From: Diphasiastrum complanatum
Taxonomy: Eukaryota > Streptophyta > Lycopodiopsida > Lycopodiales > Lycopodiaceae
DNA: 64,000 nucleotides
Reading direction: 5' to 3'
Assembly (NCBI GenBank): GCA_029204225.1
Contig: CM055094.1
Location: forward strand, 9,095,234-9,159,233
Both the position numbers and the translations under genes were made by a program. Shown in pieces: positions 44,780 through 56,756 of this stretch; the first letter of the stretch is position 1; each line of letters begins with the position of its first letter. The notes under the pieces were generated by a model, which was given only the letters and a program-made list of their open reading frames with translations, ran no database searches and was not told the DNA's origin.

Positions 44780-45153
44780 ATGGCTCGGACGAAGCAAACC
44801 GCTAGGCTTACCAATTTTGTTCAACCATCCCATCCCCAAACATCTGAACCCGTACGTCCGCAAAGACGCGAAAGACCTCGCCGTCCATGGTTGAGGGACA
44901 TCAGGGCCTTGTAGAGGAGCACCAAACTTCTGATCCCGAAAGCAGCCTTCTATCGGGCTGTGAGGGAGGTTACACAAGATATGACCACCCATCTCCCTAT
45001 GCAGTGAGGTGGAATATCACTGCATTGGAGGCCCTCCATACTGCATACGAGGATTTCCAAACCAAATTGTTTGAGGATTCGATGTTGTGCTCCATTCATG
45101 GCAAGAGGGTGACACTGATGCCCAAGGACATGCTTCATGTCATGAGGCTTTGA
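44780..45153 (+). pseudogene. CENH3-like histone H3, intronless broken copy
   Basis: The N-terminus MARTKQTAR is the canonical H3 start. The tail after it is divergent (VRPQRRERPRRPW), unlike the near-invariant H3 tail. The fold domain has STKLLIPKAAFYRAVREVTQD (LLIPxxxFxRxVR as in CENH3), then, in another frame, RWNITALEAL and LFEDSMLCSIHGKRVTLMPKD. The RW before helix 2, the lengthened loop 1 and DSMLCxIHxxRVTLM are CENH3-like; canonical H3 has DTNLCAIHAKRVTIMPKD. CENH3 replaces H3 in centromeric nucleosomes and marks the kinetochore. TAG at 44,912 and TGA at 45,005, with a frameshift near 45,000, inactivate the copy. Plant CENH3 genes have several introns, and none is seen here, so a processed copy is likely. 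It sits just after the GATATCGC repeat block. Confidence 0.7.
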
Positions 45154-45540
45154 AACACCTATGATAGCATTTTTAAGTCTGGATTCACACAGAGGCAAGT
45201 TCCTCTCGAAAGGGGGCCTGTCCCACCCTACAAAAAAAGAAAGCAAGCATAGCCCAAGCGTTCGCAACCCAAGCCCAGAGTTTGAGATGGAAAAGTTTTA
45301 CCTTTTAACGATATTAGGTTTTTTTTTTGATATCTGTGGTGATGGCGCTTGGATGGTATCGCGTGATAGTCAATGAATGAAATGTTTGAAGTATGAGTGA
45401 TCGATGGAGTGGATGAGCACCAAGAGTGAGGATGTGTGCAAGAAAATCGCTAGAAAGTTGTCGCATGAATGCTCCAAAGTTCGCACGTCGCTGAGGTAAG
45501 AATGTGCTCATTCTTGACATATTTATGGTCACTCTTCAAA

Positions 45541-45868
45541 TCTTCTCGGTCGAGATTTTTGTAAAGTGCCCAACCCGGTCGACATCATAATGAGAAGACA
45601 TAGTCGAGATTTCAAAAATCTTGAGGAACAGCGTTGTCGCGGCCCGGTCAAGATTTGAAGTTTGAGACTCAGTCGAGGCTATAAGTAGGGGACTCAGTTG
45701 AGATCTTCACGAAGGAGTTTGTTGAGGTGCCGATGGACTAGCTCAGTTGAGATGTTGAGTAAGTGGCGCGGGTGAGATGGTGACCAATTAGTGCGGTCGA
45801 GATGATGACCCATGGACGCGGTCGAGATGGTGACCAAGGGACGCGGTTGAGATGGTGACCAATGGACT
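45541..45868. repeat. 25-bp minisatellite (array 2)
   Basis: Units of about 25 bp with GCGGTCGAGATGGTGACCAA. The last four are well kept (45,775-45,868); those to the left are degenerate. It is the same unit as array 1 at 20,231-20,579. Confidence 0.85.
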
Positions 45869-46263
45869 CTTGAGTACTGCATCTCAGTAATGTTGTGGTA
45901 GAACTTTTTGAAGTGATATATGATAGTGTCTCAAAATAGAAGTTCCCATGGTAATGAAATATCTCAGTAATCCGATTTGTGTTATAAGTGAAAAATTTGA
46001 GATCTCATATGTGCAGAAGTGAGCTAGACCTAAAATATGACAGATCTTATTCCTATGGTGTAGAGCAGATGGTGTGGACCTATAACTCCCTTTGAGAATG
46101 AATATGGATGAGAGAAAAAGAGTATGAAAAATAAAGATGCACCAAAAATACACAAATGCAGTGAACAAGAATAATAACATCAAGAAGATTCAAAAATAGG
46201 CATGGAGAATAAGAAAAACAAAACGAAAAAAAAATAACATTAATATATACAATAAAGGTGGAG
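45869..46263. other. Sequence 3' of the gypsy integrase, no gene
   Basis: Low-complexity AT-rich DNA downstream (minus strand) of the integrase. Minus frames at 45,884-46,319 are Phe/Ser/Ile-rich and unrecognised. Confidence 0.35.
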
Positions 46264-47300
46264 TTAAATTGGATCAACAAAAAACAACTCTTCGTAGTAC
46301 CTCCGTAGACGACCACCATTGATGACAGTGTCTAGGAATACTCTGTCAAGTGTTTGCAGTTGGACTACTCCATTAGAAAAGATTTTATTAATAACATAAG
46401 GTCCTTCGCTTCTGAATTTTAGTTTTTCTGGATGCTTCTTAGATGTGTAAAGAAGCATATGATCACCTAAGTGTAAATCTTTAGTACGCAAGTGACGATC
46501 GTGCCAGGCCTTTTGGCGACGTTTGTTAACCAATTGTGCATGATACGATATAAGTCAGGTCTCACACAATTGGGCTAACGTAAAGAGCCTGGTATTTACT
46601 TGTTGTTCAATGGTAGTTTTCTCACATAGATCTGTGGAGAAGGCTTGCATGACTCTCAAGGATGGTACCGGGAATTCAACAAGCATTATTGTCTCTTGAC
46701 CATATACGAGATGGAATGGGGTAACCCATCCAGTGGCCTTTTTGGGAGTTGTGCGATACGTCCAGGTAGTAGAGAATAGTTTAATTTCTCAATCTAATCG
46801 GCTTGTTTCTACTATCTTGGCTAAGATCTTACAAATTGTCTTGTTGGTGGATTCTGCCTAGCCATTACATCAAGGATAGTACGGAGTACTTTTGCGGTAC
46901 AACAAGATAATGGTGGAGGAGATTATCGATCACTTCATTTAAGAAGCGTGTGCCACGATTACTAACAAGCTCTATTGGACAACTAAAATGCGTAATAATG
47001 TTTTCATAAAGAAAGCTTCTGTCTTCGCATTGGCATCCTTTGTTGCACGAGCTTTTACCCACTTAGTTGCATAATCTATTGTGATCTAAAATATATCATG
47101 CTTTTGTACTTTTTGCTGTTGGACTGATGGGTCCAACAAAGTCGATACCCCACTTATGGAAGGCTTCGCCTTCTATAATGGATGTCAACGGTGTGAAGTC
47201 GGCTTTTGTATTTTTCTTGGCTCGTTGGCAGACATCACATTAGGAGACATATGGGCTCTTTAAGAAATTTCACTTTAGAGAGAGATTACGTAGAGAGAAA
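46264..47300 (-). pseudogene. Gypsy integrase, minus strand
   Basis: From high to low coordinates: CDVCQRAKK (zinc-finger Cys pair), AFHKWGIDFVGPIS (core start), ITIDYATKWVKARA-like strand with the first Asp (frame disturbed), CPIELVSNRGTRFLNEVIDNL (Asn replaces the second Asp), then after several shifts KAWHDRHLRTKDLHLGDHMLLY and KLKFRSEGPYVINKIF, the C-terminal GPY module (46,264-46,533, open for 89 codons). It resembles the plus-strand gypsy integrase at 33.2-34.4 kb (KAWHDxxLxxKDL, KLKFxxEGPY) and is probably a relative. RT and gag of this copy are not seen. The PBS and LTR at 48.73-49.57 kb on the same strand could be its 5' end. Confidence 0.8.
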
Positions 47301-47650
47301 ATGCAAACCGGTAACTTTTGGTCGTCGTTTTTCGAGTTTCTGGCCTTGTCTGACATTTAACTGGTATGGTTAACTTCAAACAATAGTTAGTTAAGCATGA
47401 GATATAATAACTTCTCTTGATGCTTGTTCCAAAATTCGGGACTAGAGCTTTAAGACTGAAAATCTTGGTGTGCTCAATGCAAAAATTGAAGCAGTACTAG
47501 TAGACCTTTGAAATCACTATAAGCTTATAGTGAAATATGAGGCATGATGTTTTTTCAATGCGACAAAAACATTACAAAAGTAAGGTATGCTAGTTTTATT
47601 CATATTGATTTACTGTAGTTTGATGCATTTACGGATTGTAGCTTTTAACA

Positions 47651-47910
47651 ATGGCAATGTTCCATTTGCATGTTTCTTTTTCTATGGAATGCACTCCAAT
47701 TATTAAGAAAAATTCAAAAGTTGTAGAGAATGTTGTTGCAATAGGTAGAGAATTGAGAATGAATAATCATATGAATATAGATTTGTGGGTGGATGAATCG
47801 ATTTATCCTAATGATGCAGCTACCAATTTGTGTCCAGATTTTAAGTCCGTAACTCATCTTCTCAGATTTGTATATGAAGGAATTAGCGGATTACTGGGAC
47901 ACCAAATCTC
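47651..47910 (+). pseudogene. Second copy of the DDE-like gene's N-terminus
   Basis: ATG 47,651 starts MAMFHLHVSFSMECTP, which aligns without gaps with MSKYHLHIDLPTEYAP at 39,417. Further on, IDLWVDESIYPNDAATN aligns with CDLWVVGSLYLIDPSSM, and SVTHLLRFVYEG with SVTQLILFLCEG at 39,5xx-39,630. The frame then leaves the homology after GLLGH and runs into gypsy leader sequence. The copy is truncated before the coiled coil. It proves that the protein is a family with several copies and that both share a start. It lies in reverse orientation within the minus-strand gypsy remains. Confidence 0.65.
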
Positions 47911-48067
47911 AAAACTAACTCTCGTAGGCTTCATCACTGATGGAAATGATCATTCTTAATCAATTGAGAGGGTCTTCGAGAGTTTTTACTGGAAGGATTT
48001 GCTGGATCCTCACTTTTTAGTGATTTTTTTGGCACTTAAGCCCAATTTTCTGATCATTGAAATCAAA

Positions 48068-48330
48068 ATAATTCTCACAAGCTCTTCTGTGTCCTGGTCT
48101 CACTAAGAAGGAACTTAAAAATCCTCTGTGAGAGTTCTTGCCCACTGGATTGAAAATTTTGGGGTCTGCAAGGATTCATTGGTACTTTTCCGTCTTTTTT
48201 TTCATTGGAAACTCTCGCACAGGCACTTAGACATCAAACTAACTCTCACAAGCTACTCTGTGTCCTGGTCTCACTCAGATGGAACTTTAGAGGGCTCTAC
48301 GAGAGTTCTTATGAAGATTTGGATTTTTTT
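48068..48330. repeat. 171-bp tandem repeat in the gypsy leader
   Basis: CTCTGTGTCCTGGTCTCACT recurs at about 48,085 and 48,256. Both copies are preceded by CTCACAAGCT and followed by GAGAGTTCTT. A diverged third unit may lie at about 48,400-48,480. Confidence 0.75.
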
Positions 48331-48731
48331 GGATTTTTTCAAGGGCTTTTTGAATTTTTTATGATTTTTCTCTAATTTTTACAATCTGCTTGGAACTAAT
48401 TCTTGCAGGCTTCTATGGAGGTCTAGGACAGTACCCTAGAGCTGCTGCCAGTCATGCGAGGATTAATTCCCACTGGTTCTGAAGATATAAAATCTGATGA
48501 GATTTTAGGCTCTTTTCCCTCCAAAATACAGATTGGTATGTTTTTTGGGTTTTTTGGCTGATTGGTTTGGGTTTCAAGCCCTTTGAGGATGCTCAGGGCC
48601 TTCTCTACTCTCTCATACCTCCTCCGCTAGCTTTGAACAGTCCAAACAAAAAAAATACCGAAAACTAACTCTAAACTCCCAAAAATCAAGAAAATAGCTA
48701 AAATGCAGCTAAACTAGTTAGTGGAAACCTA

Positions 48732-48749
48732 TCCCCGACAACGGTGCCA
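48732..48749 (-). promoter_or_regulatory. Gypsy primer binding site, minus strand
   Basis: On the minus strand TGGCACCGTTGTCGGGGA, one base from TGGCGCCGTTGTCGGGGA, the PBS common in plant gypsy elements, lies one base after the LTR end ...CCTACA. Confidence 0.85.
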
Positions 48750-48750
48750 T

Positions 48751-49567
48751 TGTAGGATCGAAGATCTTGCGTAGTATAGCCTTTTCGCCTGTCAACAAGG
48801 GTTAGATCACTGGATAGGTACCTAACTATGCATAGATGCTAAATTTAGTTAGTTTCCTACTTCCTCCCTAACTCTATTCACCACTAACACTACTCTCCCT
48901 TAACTCTACTCCTCTACACTAACATTCATCATGATTTGGGTGAAGGAAAGGGATTGAAAAGGAGAGGAAGAGAGAAGAGAAGAGAGAAAGAGAGAGAGAT
49001 GAGATGGAGGTTAGCTCAAATGCTCAATGTCATTGCTTATGGAAAGACCTTAACTAGCATAACCAAAAAGCATGGGAAATGAAAATAACAAGCAATCACA
49101 ACAATAGCATAAGCAAGATTGATTAGCAAATGAGGATGCTTGAGCTCTCAAAATGGTAGAGTCTCCTCCTCTCTATTAAGCATGGAAATAGTGTACAAAT
49201 GGTGTCTTTTTATAAAATGGGGAAGGCCCTTGCCCCTCAATCCTATTGGCTAATATTCACATTGATCCTATCCATTCATCTTGGACCCAACTTGATCCAA
49301 GGGTCCACAAAAAGTACATTGGAAATCACAAGATTCATGTGAGTCCAAAATTGGACCCAGCTCTAAAAAGTAAATTCTAAGTTTAGAATTGACTTTGGGC
49401 CTCAAGTTTTATTTTAATTACAAAGGGCCCAAGTCTATTATTTTATTTACAACTTCACTTGCGTGCTCATTGGGTCATGGGCTTATACACGCAGGATGTC
49501 ATGCCCTCGCAACACATTTTATTGGATGATTTTATTTATTTACACTTTGTTGGGAATACCCCCAACA
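48751..49567 (-). repeat. Gypsy 5' LTR, minus strand (about 817 bp)
   Basis: The inner end is fixed by the PBS. The outer end is probably TGTTGGGGGTATTCCCAACA (49,548-49,567). A TATA-like TTTATAAAAAG lies at about 49,207-49,217. No partner LTR is found in the window. Confidence 0.65.
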
Positions 49568-51357
49568 ATCCCATTGACATGTAGCCACTTATTTTGCTTA
49601 GCTTCATGTGCTAGTTTTAGCCATCTATTTACAAAACTGTCTAGATTTAACTACATTATCCAGCAACAATCAAATGTTTGTTGACTAAATGATCAAATGT
49701 GATTAGTAAAATGAACTTAGACCTTTCTTTGTTCAAGGTCTAGTGAATAATTGAGTGCATGTTATTGTGAGATGGTTTGCGTATAGGTAAGTTCTATAAG
49801 AATTCGATATCGAAGCCAATTAGACTGTCTTATCTAAACATCAATTGCACATCAAAAAGATATGGTGATTTTCTAGGGATTCCCCACAGCTGCTACCTAC
49901 CTAAGGTGAATGTGATCAAACTAGTAATATCTTTATTATAGTTACAAAAAGATTCAAAAAAAGAGGTAAAACTCGTAAATATTGATAATGTGACAATGTA
50001 TTAGCACTTGAGTATAAAGTATTTGAACGTGAAAGTGCCATTTTATTTCAAAATTGTAAATCCAAGAAAGACTTTATAAGTCACTTAAAACAAAATAGCT
50101 GAGTTTCTCAAAAATCTAATTCAATAAGTATTTTTGTCTTTGCTTGAATATGTAGATTTGAACTTTCTTTAAGTGAAAGTTCAAATTGAACAATACATTA
50201 AACAATATTGACTTGCATAGCTTCTTCACAAGCACTTGTGATCATGCATAGCATTGTCTTGATTTTGTTACTTTCAACATAAAGTAATTTGGAGTATTAT
50301 GTCGTACAATTGATAGCTTTCTGAATGTCACATCATGTCTATTGACTTTGGAAAGATTGCTCCTATACATAACATCTCTTACTAGATAGAAAGTGAAGTG
50401 AAGTGAGGTAACTTATGTCTTGTTGAAGTGCTCTTTAAATGTCGTTTACAAACTCCATATATTTGTGTATGTTGATAAACTCTCCTTATTTGTTTGTATG
50501 TTGACATCATGATGTGAACATGTTAATATGACCTCAAACAAAAGGATATGGGCTAGAATGTTTGGAATTATACTATAGAACAAATGACGATGGGTACAAC
50601 TTGAAATGAAAAGTCACCACATGGAAGAATAAATGATAATGGTGGGATTCATGACAACACGATGTCATATAACTTTCAATACTAGAAAATGCCACTACTT
50701 TTTTAAAAGCATTCAAGGCACATTGAATTTATTTGCATTTCCATTGATGTGACAATATAGATGGAGCTCGAGTAAATGCAAGAATAACATCATCGTAAAA
50801 TTGTGCTTTCCAACTAGATATGAAGCTCAATAACACAATAGAAGCAAGAGTTCCACGTGAGGAGGATGAGGTGAATTGTGGTTGAAGGGACAAGGGAAGG
50901 TAAAGTGGAAAAATGGAGTAGCATCTTTACATGTATTTTTTGATCAAATTTATGAGAATATTTATATATTTAAAATTGCTTCATTCAACACAATCCCTTT
51001 AACGGTATCATGTAAAAGTAAGATGGGGGAGGGGATATTTTCAAACCATTGCATCTATACCAAGTAAAGTTATTTTTTACTTAACTGAAATTCTACACTA
51101 TGCGCACATATGCAAATTTGTAAATTGTGTGACTAGCATCGGACTCCAGAAATGCTCGACAATTTTCACTCTAGAATATCAACTCTCCTAATATGTTGAA
51201 AAATCAAGTCCCAATAGATGTACTAGTATTTTTTATGCACAAAGTTGAAAAACTAGTAGGTCAAACTCCAAGCTGTCAATAGAAGGTCAGATTCAAGCCT
51301 ACATCTATGTGGCAAAATTTTTCCCTTTACCTAAATCATCTTATTGGCTTTGACAAA
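49568..51357. other. No recognisable gene
   Basis: 1.8 kb of AT-rich DNA without a meaningful frame. Small frames at 50,876-51,067 have no motif. Confidence 0.4.
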
Positions 51358-52188
51358 TGTGGAAAAAGTACAAAAAGGACCAAGAGTGGATCCTAATCTG
51401 ATCCTCAAGAGGGATTGGTTGTCAGATTACTTAATCTATCAATCTACTTCAGATTAAGATCAATCTAGATCAGTTCTAGACACAAAATCCTAACAAGAAC
51501 AATCATTAATTGAAGGTAAGTGTACTTTCTGGTTTCACACATGTGAAACACTGTTTGAGTACGGACTCCAACCTGAAAATCAAGTACACATTGATAGAAC
51601 CTCAAAACAATCAAAACAAATGTAGACAAATGGAGAGAATCACTCAAAATTGCTTCCAAAACCAAGATTGGTGTCTCACATTGATTATGGCCAAATGTGG
51701 CTCTATATATACAATAAGTGGGAGCTCATGGTACTGATCATCCCTTTGATCCCACATGTGTGAAGGTGCTTTGTCATATGATGATTCATCATGCAAAACT
51801 GACACTTGGACAAAACCTTCTATTTTGAGCACTTTTGGTCCATTTTCCTTCTATATGTAGATCTACTTGGAAATCTTGTAGAAGTCAAAATTTGTCTACT
51901 TCAGCTTATTCCACACGTGTGAGCTGTCCTCTACACATGGGTATGACACCTAACCAAAGGATGTGGCTCATGCAATCAATAGATTGATGCCATGTGTCAT
52001 ATGTCTAGAAAACTAGTTTTTGGCCTTTTTAGCCACTAGAACCTGAATTAAATCATATGTACATCCTATACGATTATGGTACATGACAAGTACACTAGTT
52101 TCACACGTGGGAACAGGCTCCACACATGTGTGTTTATCTATATACAAGATTTTTGGCCTCTACCAAGCTTATTTTTGCATTTTTCACA
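51358..52188 (-). repeat. 3' LTR of the non-autonomous element (831 bp)
   Basis: Complete copy, TGTGAAAAATGC...CCACA on the minus strand. It holds TTTCACACATGTGAAA at 51,533-51,548 and other CACACGTG boxes. The TATA-like CTATATATACAATAAG (plus orientation) is at about 51,701. Confidence 0.85.
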
Positions 52189-53670
52189 CTCCTCCTAAAA
52201 AAATCTAGCTTGGTAAATCTAGCTTGATGGAAAACATGATGATCTTGAACTTGACTCCATGGGCTGAATTGGTCTTTTCTGGTTCAAAAGGTGTGAAGAT
52301 CATCCAATGAGCTTGATGTTGATCTGAAATCACCATATCCATGATAGTGCTTCTTTGATGTGGACATCTTTGATGAACTTGAGAGCTTTGCACCATCCTA
52401 GCATCTTCAAAATTTATTCCTTCCAAATTTCATGTAGATGCTTGACTTTGAGGCTTGCTCCTTCTTCATGTGCATGCTCCTCCATGAGAAAATAAAGATT
52501 TCTTCTTGTCTTATTAGGATCACAAAGATCTAACATTATGCTACCATGATCTAGAGAATTAGACTTATCCAAATTGGCAAGACTATGCATGCTATAATAA
52601 CAAAGTGTTTGTATCATATCTTCATGCTCCAATGAGGCTAAATACTTCATTATGGAGATAAGTTTCTTTAGAAGATGATTCACTTACTCTCATAAAGAGT
52701 TTACAATTTGCCTCAATACAAATATTGTGCTTCAAAGAGCTAATACCACTTAAAAAGATTTGATCACCTAGGAGAAGACAAATTCTTTACCAATAACAAC
52801 ACATAATGAGCGTCTAGATCTTGCCCTCTACAAAGGAAGGAACTCTTAGAAAATTGGATCTCTCTCTACACATTTGCCATAGACACCTTATTGAATCTTT
52901 TCAAACCTTACAATCACGATCTTGATCTTCATGATGATCCTCTTGTTGATCTTGATCATGTTGCTTTTCAAGTCTTCTGATGTAGGATGCTTCCTGCCGG
53001 TTGAACAATGTGACTTGGATCTCAATCTCTTTTCTAGAACTCTCAATTTAAGCCAATCTATGTCAAATTCTACAAAAGATTTGCATAGATGCTCTATATG
53101 CACTAGAAACTCTCAAAGGTTTCACTTGGAGGACAGATCCAAAGATGTTTTCTAGCAAATTGATTCTTCTAAACTTGACTCTATCACTCTTGAACAAATC
53201 TAGAGTGATGGTACAATGGATTTCAACCTCTCACCTTGCATATCACTCCTTAATCTATGATTTTTAGCAAAATCTCTCTCAACTTCAACATGCACTCAAA
53301 AAATCAGAGATAATCAATTAATACACCTAATTCAAGCTTCAAATTTAGTTTCTTGGCTGATCTAATCCAAGAACTAATCAAGAGATTAGATTCTCTATAG
53401 AAGATGCTTGATTTTGCACCAAAAATCACTCAAATTGAGTATGTGAGTCAAATTCTACAAATTTTTGAAATTTCTCAGTCAAAACTGGAGCTGTATAGCC
53501 TCACACGTGTGAAAAGAGTTCCTACAGCCCACAACAAGTTCTGGACCAGAATTTTTGAGGATATCTATCAAATCCAACTCGCTATCCAAAATTTCACTAG
53601 TTTCCTAAAACTTGCTAATTTTGGCTTTGATTTGGATCAATCCTATCAATTTCAACAAAACTTCTTGTAC

Positions 53671-53685
53671 TTGGCTCCGATACCA
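53671..53685 (-). promoter_or_regulatory. Copia-type primer binding site, minus strand
   Basis: TGGTATCGGAGCCAA on the minus strand, adjacent to the LTR end CACA. One change from the usual TGGTATCAGAGCC. Confidence 0.85.
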
Positions 53686-54441
53686 TGTGAAAAAAGTACA
53701 AAAAGAACCAAGAGTGGATCCTAATCTGATCCTCAAGAGGGATTGGTTGTCAGATTACTTGATCTATCAATCTACTTTAGATTAAGATCAATCTAGATCA
53801 GTTCTAGACACAAAATCCTAACAAGAACAATCATTAATTGAAGGTAAGTGTACTTTCTGGTTTCACACATGTGAAACACTGTCTGAGTATGGACTCCAAC
53901 CTGAAAATCAAGTACACATTGATAGAACCTCAAAACAATCAAAACAAATGTAGACAAATGGAGAGAATCACTCAAAATTGCTTCCAAAACCAAGATTGGT
54001 GTCTCACATTGATTATGGCCAAATGTGGCTCTATATATACAATAAGTGGGAGCTCGTGGTACTGATCATCCCTTTGATCCCACATGTGTTAAGGTGCTTT
54101 GTCATATGATGATTCATCATGCAAAATTGACACTTGGACAAAACCTTCTATTTTGAGCACTTTTGGTCCATTTTCCTTCTATTTGGAGATCTACTTGGAA
54201 ATCTTGTAGAAGTCAAAATTCGTCTACTTCAGCTTATTCCACACGTGTGAGATGTCCTCTACACATGGGATATGACACCTAACCAAAGGATGTGGCTCAT
54301 GCAATCAATAGATTGATGCCATGTGTCATATGTCTAGAAAACTAGTTTTTGGCCTTTTTAGCCACTAGAACTTGAATTAAATCATATGTACATCCTATAC
54401 GATTATGGTACATGACAAGTACACTAGTTTCACATGTGGGA
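53686..54441 (-). repeat. 5' LTR of the non-autonomous element, truncated
   Basis: Matches 51,358-52,115 closely. It breaks off at about 54,441 within CACATGTGGGAA and joins unrelated sequence. Confidence 0.85.
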
Positions 54442-54939
54442 AAACTTTCTACAAGAATACTAGTTCTTTGAGAGGAACCTTCACTAGTGTCATCAATCGG
54501 TCCTACATACTATTTTTGATAATCAATGAGTTAAGTGAAAGTTAAGTCAAATTTTTTTGTGAACTTTGATCAATTTTTATCAAAAAAACACCAATTTTTT
54601 TGTAAACATATCAATATCTCTTTTCAACCTTCACTTGAACCTTCGATAGTCTTTTAGAGGTTCTCAATTATAGTAAACTATCATTATTGACTTCGACGAG
54701 AGTGAATTCTATCAAAATTATTCAAAAAAATCCATTTTAACCTTTGCCAAGTTGCAAAAGTTACATTCTTTGCTACTATACATCTATTTTTGTCAGATCT
54801 ATCTTCAGTTAGATAAGCAAAGGTTAGTTTTGTCAGAAACAACCAAAGTATTTGTGAACCCAAATAGTACTTGTGAATCTAAAAGTGATTTTTATCCCAA
54901 ATAGTACTTGTGTACCCTCGCCAAATAGCCCTTTCCTAG

Positions 54940-55730
54940 GTGACCTTCACTAAAGCTGCTCTAATCACAAGCTTCAAACCAAGAAAGTTTCTTGAAGATC
55001 CTTTCTTACTAGTGAGTAAAATCAAAATGGAGAAGAAAGAGATGGTTCATGACTATATTGAGCGAATTAAGCACCTCAGATCTGAGTGTGAATCTGATCT
55101 CATTGCAAATGAGGCCATGATCATGTGGTTCTTAGTAGGCTTAAAAAAAAGAATCAAACATGAACCGGAACGTTGAGGAGATTTATGTCATTGCAACATA
55201 CAATGGATGATGCCATATGTGAACAAGATGAGGAGTCAGTTGATGAGCCACATGTTGGAGTGCTGCCATACACCACAGGTTAGACTACCACAACTTCAAT
55301 AACTATTGCCTCTACCAATATCAATGCGACAACCGAATTGATGATGGATGAGTTTGAAAAACTTGTCCATAAGCAACAATTGCTTTTGATAAGACGCAGT
55401 CACAGTTTGACTCCAAACTGAAAGCGTTGGAAGAGTATCATGCAAAGATTGACAAAGGTGCTGAAAAGATGCTCAAGGTTTTCCCTAGTAGAGAGAATGT
55501 CTGGTGTGCAGTTTATGCTAGTAATCACACCATGAATGAATGTCCCACTATGAAGAGACAGATGATTGATACTCATTATCATTCGTGCAGCTCAAATGGA
55601 CATGAAATTGCACTTTGTTGATGTAATCCTCGAATTATTTAACAAAAATATCATGAGTATGGTTTTCATGAAGGACTGAAGTGGAAAGCACTAGATGGAA
55701 AGGTGTGCATCCTTGATTTCTAGAACCGTT
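54940..55730 (+). pseudogene. Gypsy gag fragment with altered zinc knuckles
   Basis: A 78-codon stretch (54,940-55,176) reads KMEKKEMVHDYIERIKHLR and EAMIMWFLVGLKKRIKHEPE, the helix pair of a retrotransposon gag capsid. After stops and shifts a second stretch (55,427-55,621) has VWCAVYASNHTMNEC and YHSCSSNGHEIALC. In the latter, Tyr stands where the first Cys of a CX2CX4HX4C knuckle belongs; in the former the Cys spacing is off by one. The arrangement agrees with the gypsy gag at 25.4-26.0 kb. No protease follows. It adjoins the truncated LTR of the minus-strand element. Confidence 0.65.
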
Positions 55731-55739
55731 AGCTTTTCC

Positions 55740-56756
55740 TACTCCACCAAGACAATAAGCACCTCATGCAAACATGACGGAGCCATAAGCTTCATCGAGT
55801 CAAAACTAGTGGAATTATGCCTCAAAACAGGTGTCATGGCTCACTAAATTAGATTATTAGATATTTAATGTAGTATTTCAGATGTTGTTTCCCATATAGA
55901 GAGATTTAGAGGTATTATACTCATGAAAGTTATCATTCTATGTAAATGATAAATAAACTGGTTATCAAATGATATTTGATACAGGTGGCCAATACAACCT
56001 TCATGTTTCAAATAATGATTTCACCATTTGCTGATAATCCTTTGGTACTAGTTCTCTCCCATACATTAACTATGCATGGCCAATGTTGGATCGAGTGATT
56101 AAATAATCAACTTCACACACAGAATATCTAAGTTAGAGGTTTCCCAAGGTGAAGTTTGCAATCATGACTCAATAGCTAAGCACAACCTACAAATGACTTG
56201 GAGAATCACACATCCCCTCTCATTCTATCTCTCACAATATGATAGATTTCAGAATGATAATAGTATAATTTAATCACCTGCATGCTTCAACATGGATCGG
56301 ACTCGAACAATCTCAGAGTATTATCAATCTTACTATACATATCACTCAACATTATCTGGTATAGAGCTTACAAACAATGTAGACTCTGGAAAAATAGTAA
56401 GTAGTATATACATTCATTCATTTTTAGAGCAATCATCAATAGTTCACTCAAAAATATAAGCACAAGAGTATCTAATCATCAGACTATTCTTATCAAAAAT
56501 GGTGAATTACATAAGCTCTTTATAGTCTCGCAACTATAACCATCATAACTGAAATTATCAAATTCGATTTATTTTCCGACCCTGGATCGAGAGTGAAAGT
56601 CTGATCCAGTGGAAATCCGATACATACAAAATCCGATCCACGACCCGAATCGATTTTACTCTTAAACTCTAAAAATACTGAAATAATATAAAACTATAGA
56701 AGATCAGCTATATAAAACTAAAAGTTTACAAGAATAAAAAAAAAACTATCATGTGA
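55740..56756. other. No recognisable gene
   Basis: AT-rich stretch without open frames of interest. Confidence 0.4.

Larger units (their letters stand above)
51358..54441 (-). mobile_element. Non-autonomous LTR retrotransposon (copia-type ends)
   Basis: Two direct repeats at 51,358-52,188 and 53,686-54,441 are the LTRs. On the minus strand the order is LTR, PBS (TGGTATCGGAGCCAA at 53,685-53,671), a 1.5-kb interior, a purine tract (AGGAGGAG, 52,196-52,189), LTR. The ends are TGTGAAAAATGC and ...TTTTTTCACA. By eye the LTRs differ at about 15 places in about 750 bp. The left (minus 5') LTR lacks its outer 60-90 bp, so the element is truncated at 54,441. Frames in the interior (52,205-52,683, 52,888-53,155, 53,404-53,724) show no gag, protease, integrase or RT motif, so mobility would depend on another element. 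Part of the interior is shared with 25,233-25,385. Confidence 0.85.

Noticed and set aside
52205-53724. Several 70-106 codon frames inside the LTR element
   Set aside because: No gag, protease, integrase or RT motif in any; frames are short and on both strands.
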